NCBI GenBank assembly: GCA_026391775.1
Contig: JAPLDK010000009.1
Coordinates: 1 to 64,000, forward strand
DNA: 64,000 nt
Direction: 5' to 3'
Source of the DNA: Bacteroidota bacterium
GTDB lineage: Bacteria; Bacteroidota; Bacteroidia; Bacteroidales; FEN-979
The first letter of the stretch is position 1, and the number at the start of each line of letters is the position of its first letter. A model generated the notes under the pieces. The model saw nothing but the letters and a program-made list of their open reading frames with translations, searched no databases and was not told where the DNA came from. This document shows, in pieces, positions 59,253 through 64,000 of the stretch. The position numbers and the translations under genes are program-made.

Positions 59253-60127
59253 TGTTGCCCCAGGGGTAATGCCAGCAGGGGCACATTCGTTGCAAAGAGG
59301 TTCTTCTTAGTGATATTCCGCGTAAATACCATGTAAACCAGTGAACGCTTATGCGGCTGGAAGGCAATAAGGTTAATGAGCTTGCCTTTCACGAACTGGT
59401 CTATGGTTTCCTGGTTTTCTCCCTCGATCTCAATCACATTGAAATGTATCCGGCCTTCAGCAGCCTCCTTTGAAAAACCCAACTGCAGTGCTTTCATTTT
59501 TACCTCTGCATCAGGCAATTTGGTTGAGTGGCAGAAATGAACTGCATGCACCTGGTTTTTAAACGGCATGAACAGCTCAAGCAGGGTTGCAAGCGTATGA
59601 CGGTTGCCTTCCGAGAGGTCGGCGGCGAACATCACGTTATCAAAGCTTTTAAAGCCCTTCATGACAGGAATAGTAAACACAGGGACCTTTACATGATCGA
59701 TGATAAATGTTGAGACTTTGCCCCATACGTTAAGGTTGTTGCCTCTACCCGTGGTGCCTATCACGATCATGTCGGGTTTGAATTCATTGTAGATCTCCAT
59801 GAGCTCATGCTCCACCTCGCCTCCGTTCACATGGGTCGTGATCGTGACATTCCCTATATTCTTTTCTTTTATACGGGCCTCAAGCTTTTCATGAAGCTCT
59901 TTCATGCTGGCTTCAGATTGCTTGAAAATTTCCCTCATCAGCTGTTCGTTGTAAAGGGTAGTCATGTCGAGAGTGTCGGGGAAACTGGTATCGGTGAGAA
60001 TGATCTGGTCAAAATAAGTATGGAACAGTTTTAGCTCGGCTCCATAGGTGGAGGCAAGTTCAAGGGCGTACTGACATGTGATGTCGGTATGCTGCGAAAA
60101 ATCAACGGGGACTAATATTTTTTTCAT
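59249..60127 (-). CDS. Universal stress protein, tandem UspA domains
   Basis: MKKILVPVDFSQHTDITCQYALELASTYGAELKLFH; DMIVIGTTGRGNNLNVWGKVSTFIIDHVKVPVFTIP; second half FDNVMFAADLSEGNRHTLATL. Confidence 0.9.
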   Translation of the reverse strand: MKKILVPVDFSQHTDITCQYALELASTYGAELKLFHTYFDQIILTDTSFPDTLDMTTLYNEQLMREIFKQSEASMKELHEKLEARIKEKNIGNVTITTHVNGGEVEHELMEIYNEFKPDMIVIGTTGRGNNLNVWGKVSTFIIDHVKVPVFTIPVMKGFKSFDNVMFAADLSEGNRHTLATLLELFMPFKNQVHAVHFCHSTKLPDAEVKMKALQLGFSKEAAEGRIHFNVIEIEGENQETIDQFVKGKLINLIAFQPHKRSLVYMVFTRNITKKNLFATNVPLLALPLGQH

Positions 60128-61253
60128 GATGTAAAGTTAATAAATTCATCAGTTCTTTGCAATTTTTTTTATTCGAAAAAGTGGCTTCCAGGTGCATCAG
60201 CCTGGCCTGAATCATCTCCTCTGTGAATTCCTCTTCGAAGCAGCTCATAGCCTTTTCCCTCAGCGCTTCAGGGGTGTTGGCAATAATGCAGAGGGGTGCA
60301 AGGTTGGTGCCTGCAACCATCTGCTCGTTTACAAGGCAAAACCTCCCGTTATACAGTGCGTTCAGAAGTTTCAGCTTTAAGCCTGTAGGCTGAAAGGTAA
60401 CCATGATGTGCAGGTGGGCGTCATGGATCAGTTCAAACATCTTTTCTTCGGCAGGATTTGAGAGTATACGGATGTTCTTTTTCCCTCTTGCCAGCATGCT
60501 CAGGGCTGGCGAAGGATTCTGACCGGCGACCACCAGCTCGGGCATTGAAGGGTCCCATACTTCTGCAATGAGATACCTTGCTGCCTCTTCGTTCTCGGGA
60601 ACACTGAGTTTTCCATGATACAAGGCAAAATTGCCCCTGCCTTCCTTCATGAAAATCCCGTCTTCCTTATGAAAACTGGGCATGTATTCTATGCGTTTTG
60701 ACGGGAAGATCTTTTTCAGGTATTTCTGGTCTTCTTCCGAAACAACCAGAATGAGATCGGCATGTCTCAGGTATTTCTGGAAATTTCTGAGGCGAAGGCT
60801 TTCAATAAAGAAAAACGTTTTCTTTTTTAGTCGTTTTTCGGCCCTGTACAGATGGAAATAATACTTATGCTCTATATTGCTTTCACGGTAGATCTTAAGG
60901 CGTTTTGCAAACTGCCGGTCCTTCAGGAAATGGCAGGTATGCAGTCCCTCAAACAGTATGGGATATTGGTCTTTTAAAAGGTTTTTTTCGAGGTCTGTTG
61001 ATATCCTGCTACCGACAATATATGGTTTGATGCTCAGATGTGTTCTCAGGTCGTTCTTCCTGGGATAATAGTTTACAGTGAAACATAGTTCCTCAAGTTT
61101 TTTCTCGGGCTTGCGGTTATACTCGAAGCAATGCAGGTGGATTTTTATACCGGCCTCACTGAGGGTTTTGATCTTATAGTACACATCGATCACTCCTCCG
61201 TAATCGGGAGGATAGGGGATGTCGAAAGAGACAATATGCAGGTGCAGTTCCAT
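60102..61253 (-). CDS. Glycosyltransferase-like protein
   Basis: DIPYPPDYGGVIDVYYKIKTLSEAGIKIHLHCFEYNR; GKLSVPENEEAARYLIAEVW; FQPTGLKLKLLNALYNGRFCLVNEQMVAGTNL. Confidence 0.8.
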   Translation of the reverse strand: MELHLHIVSFDIPYPPDYGGVIDVYYKIKTLSEAGIKIHLHCFEYNRKPEKKLEELCFTVNYYPRKNDLRTHLSIKPYIVGSRISTDLEKNLLKDQYPILFEGLHTCHFLKDRQFAKRLKIYRESNIEHKYYFHLYRAEKRLKKKTFFFIESLRLRNFQKYLRHADLILVVSEEDQKYLKKIFPSKRIEYMPSFHKEDGIFMKEGRGNFALYHGKLSVPENEEAARYLIAEVWDPSMPELVVAGQNPSPALSMLARGKKNIRILSNPAEEKMFELIHDAHLHIMVTFQPTGLKLKLLNALYNGRFCLVNEQMVAGTNLAPLCIIANTPEALREKAMSCFEEEFTEEMIQARLMHLEATFSNKKNCKELMNLLTLHHEKNISPR

Positions 61254-62389
61254 CAGTTAGCTTTTAAATTCTCCAGCACTCCCATCAGTATCTTCTCTTC
61301 GTTTTCCCAACAAAGGTCTTCGGCTGCACGTACCAGGTTTTGCCTGTATAGCTCCATCCTTTCTGTATTCATCAGCATAGCATCGATGCGCCCTGCCAGG
61401 TAATGAGGATCATGGTTTTCAATTGTTTCTCCAATGAAATACTTATCCACAACGGCTTTCATCTCGGGAAAAGGGGAGATAAGCACCGGTACACCGGCCT
61501 GTATGTAATCCATGAATTTATTCGGCAATGCATAGTGGTAATTCAGGCTTACATCTTTTTCTATCGACAGGCCCAGGTTAGCCATCAGTGTTACCGGATG
61601 AAGCTCCTGGAAAGGCACCTGCCCCAGGAAAACGACTTTCCCTGCTACTTTCTGATCCGTTGCGAACTTTTTTATTTTTTTAAACACATCCCCTGTGCCG
61701 GCAATGACAAGCTTTGCATCGGTCCTCAGGAATTTCATGCACTGTATAGCTTCCTCCAGGCCGCGGTCAACATTCACCGCCCCCTGGTAAAGGATCACCT
61801 TCTGGCCGGGCTCAATTCCGAACTTCGCTTTGTCGGCAGGAGCTGTGACTTCGTGCCTGAAAGGAACATTCCTTATTACCGTCACCGGTAGGCTGTATTC
61901 CTGTTCATAAAGCCTGGCTATGCTCTGGTTCACTGCGATGACTGCATTGAGTTTGGGAAAAATATGATCTTCGATAGCTTTCCAGATGCGGGTAGTGAGT
62001 TTGCGCCCCACCAGTTCGGGAACCCCCCTGAAATATTCGTGGCAATCGTGCAGCAACCTGGCCTTACGCCCGCACAGTCTTTTAACTTTAAGGGCAGTAT
62101 AACATCCAGCCAGGGTATCCAGGTCATTGGAAACGATAAGATCGGTATGCTTCCCCATCAGGAAAAAAAACAAACGGAGATTATAGTTGGCATAAAACAA
62201 AGGGCCTTTGTCGAAGCTCAGTTTCATACGGTGCATGCCATATGCCCGGGGAGCAAGGGGTAGGCTGTTTTTCCGTTGCCTTCCAACAAGCAGCACCTCG
62301 TACCCGGCCTTGCTTAGTGCCATGCAGGTTCTATGAACCCTCTGGTCGGTAGTAAGGTCGTTGGTAACCGAAACTATGGCTTTCTGCAT
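61253..62389 (-). CDS. Glycosyltransferase family 4-like protein
   Basis: VSVTNDLTTDQRVHRTCMALSKAGYEVLLVGR; ILYQGAVNVDRGLEEAIQCM; YHYALPNKFMDYIQAGVPVLISPFPEM. Likely start MQKAIVS at 62389 rather than 62449. Confidence 0.88.
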   Translation of the reverse strand: MQKAIVSVTNDLTTDQRVHRTCMALSKAGYEVLLVGRQRKNSLPLAPRAYGMHRMKLSFDKGPLFYANYNLRLFFFLMGKHTDLIVSNDLDTLAGCYTALKVKRLCGRKARLLHDCHEYFRGVPELVGRKLTTRIWKAIEDHIFPKLNAVIAVNQSIARLYEQEYSLPVTVIRNVPFRHEVTAPADKAKFGIEPGQKVILYQGAVNVDRGLEEAIQCMKFLRTDAKLVIAGTGDVFKKIKKFATDQKVAGKVVFLGQVPFQELHPVTLMANLGLSIEKDVSLNYHYALPNKFMDYIQAGVPVLISPFPEMKAVVDKYFIGETIENHDPHYLAGRIDAMLMNTERMELYRQNLVRAAEDLCWENEEKILMGVLENLKAN

Positions 62390-62443
62390 CAGGTTATTGG
62401 TCCCGGGTTTACATAGCAAAGTTAATTTTTTTACTTTTGATGC

Positions 62444-63457
62444 ATGCAAGTACTTGAGAACATCTCCTTAAAATCATATAACACCTTCGGTATTGAAGTA
62501 AAGGCAAAGTATTTTGCCGAACTTCATTCCGATAATGATATAGCCGCTTTTTTCAGCGCTCTTACGCCTGAGAGTATGCCCGTGCTTATCCTTGGAGGCG
62601 GCAGCAATGTGTTATTTACAAAGGATTTCGAAGGCAGCGTGGCCTGTATCCGGAGCAAAGGCATTGTGAAGCTGATGGAAGATGAAAAACATGTTTACCT
62701 GAAAATAGCTGCCGGTGAGGTATGGGACGACGTGGTGAAATATGCAGTGGACCATGGCCTTGGCGGTATAGAGAACCTGTCGCTTATTCCCGGGAATGCA
62801 GGAACCGGGCCTGTACAGAACATAGGCGCTTACGGGGTTGAGTTAAAAGATGTGTTGTATTCGGTGGAAGTAGCCGATGTGGTGGCTCAGCATTACCGGG
62901 CTTTCAGGCCGGCCGACTGTGAATTCGGGTACCGGACCAGCATTTTCAAGAAACAGGGAAAGGACCGCTTTGTCATCACCAGCCTCTGCCTTAAGCTCGA
63001 TAAACAGCCTGTTCTGAAGCTTGACTACGGTGACATACGCAAGGAACTGGAGAAAGTGGGGATCAAAACTCCGACGATATCCGCTATAAGAGATATAATT
63101 ATAAAAATTCGCAGCAGCAAGCTCCCCGATCCTTCAATACTCGGTAATGCCGGCAGTTTTTTTATGAATCCTGTTGTTTCTGCGGATGAGTATGCACGTT
63201 TAATCCAGGAGTTCCCGCATATGCCTTCCTTTAAAAGCGGTGATGAGGTAAAGGTCCCCGGGGCCTGGCTCATCGAACGCTGCGGCTTTAAAGGCAAACG
63301 TTTCGGCGATGCCGGCGTTCACAAGGATCAGCCTTTGGTCCTGGTCAATTACGGGAATGCAAGCGGGCAGGGGATACTGGCCCTGGCCGAAAACATCATA
63401 GCTTCCGTGAAAGAGAAATTCGGGATTATGCTTGAAATAGAGGTGAATGTGTTCTAA
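62444..63457 (+). CDS. murB: UDP-N-acetylmuramate dehydrogenase
   Basis: [85 protein letters not shown]. Confidence 0.96.
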   Translation: MQVLENISLKSYNTFGIEVKAKYFAELHSDNDIAAFFSALTPESMPVLILGGGSNVLFTKDFEGSVACIRSKGIVKLMEDEKHVYLKIAAGEVWDDVVKYAVDHGLGGIENLSLIPGNAGTGPVQNIGAYGVELKDVLYSVEVADVVAQHYRAFRPADCEFGYRTSIFKKQGKDRFVITSLCLKLDKQPVLKLDYGDIRKELEKVGIKTPTISAIRDIIIKIRSSKLPDPSILGNAGSFFMNPVVSADEYARLIQEFPHMPSFKSGDEVKVPGAWLIERCGFKGKRFGDAGVHKDQPLVLVNYGNASGQGILALAENIIASVKEKFGIMLEIEVNVF

Positions 63458-64000
63458 CATACTTTTAATGCCCCGATAATATCCCTGGCCGAGGCAATGT
63501 TGTGGCGGTCGAGATATTCATTGATGCCTTCAATGATTTTGGGGGCTACCATGGGATCTATGAAATTGGCAGTTCCTACCTGGATAACCGAAGAGCCTGC
63601 CAGCATGAATTCTATAGCATCGGTGGCGTTCATGATGCCGCCAAGGCCGACAATGGGTATTTTCACTGCCTTGAAAACCTGCCATACCATGCGGAGTGCA
63701 ACGGGCTTGATCGCAGGGCCGGATAAGCCGCCGGTTATGGTTGAGATCACCGGTCTTTGGGTTTCGGCATTGATGGCCATCCCAAGCAGGGTGTTGATGA
63801 GAGTAAGGACATCGGCGCCTCCATCCACAACGGCTTTGGCTATTTCGCTGATGCTGGTGACATTGGGTGAAAGTTTCACCATCAGCACTTTTTTATAAAC
63901 GTCGCGCACGGCCCTGGTGACTTTGGTTGCGGTCGATGGCACGACTCCAAAAGCCATCCCTCCCTCCTTTACATTGGGGCAGGAGATATTCAGCTCTATA
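63454..64000 (-). CDS. pyrD: Dihydroorotate dehydrogenase, catalytic subunit (5' part beyond window)
   Basis: [123 protein letters not shown]; open to the right edge. Confidence 0.95.
   Translation of the reverse strand, partial: IELNISCPNVKEGGMAFGVVPSTATKVTRAVRDVYKKVLMVKLSPNVTSISEIAKAVVDGGADVLTLINTLLGMAINAETQRPVISTITGGLSGPAIKPVALRMVWQVFKAVKIPIVGLGGIMNATDAIEFMLAGSSVIQVGTANFIDPMVAPKIIEGINEYLDRHNIASARDIIGALKVC

Noticed and set aside
1-64000. Search by eye for tRNA, rRNA, CRISPR arrays, transposases, integrases, phage structural genes and intact T9SS machinery genes
   Set aside because: None recognised. Small tRNAs or ncRNAs could be missed without covariance models (tRNAscan-SE/Infernal would decide).

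Overview
This looks like a 64 kb chromosomal segment of a Bacteroidota (Bacteroidetes) bacterium. The evidence is many T9SS type-A C-terminal sorting domains, an ECF-sigma/FecR pair, STN/CarboxypepD_reg-like proteins, PD40 propeller proteins, and housekeeping genes guaA, murB and pyrD. Most of it reads as ordinary, densely coding chromosome. I saw no CRISPR array, intact phage, transposase, rRNA or tRNA.

The left ~2.8 kb is a graveyard of a type I restriction-modification locus: an ORF6N protein, two separate relics of the same hsdR region, a dinD fragment fused in frame to the hsdR 3' end, and a DUF1016/YhcG-like fragment. The dinD and DUF1016 breakpoints flank a perfect 11-bp-stem hairpin.

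Other items worth a second look:
- An ECF-sigma/FecR pair sandwiched between two paralogous CarboxypepD_reg-like proteins. One of these carries an STN domain but no TonB-receptor barrel.
- A 645-aa class V aminotransferase whose N-terminus looks like a shrunken second copy lacking the PLP lysine.
- A three-paralog PD40 cluster.
- A 3 x 249 bp in-frame tandem repeat and a ~285-298 aa Cys-rich repeat architecture in two large T9SS proteins.
- Several small gene relics (M23, Fic-like, FISUMP, esterase-TPR, secreted protein N-terminus).
- A serine hydrolase whose signal peptide lies in another frame.
- Two 21-bp-period direct repeats upstream of genes.

I did not find anything I can confidently call a complete, undescribed system. 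The STN/FecR locus and the hairpin-bounded relics are the best candidates. All family names come from reading motifs by eye; no searches were run.
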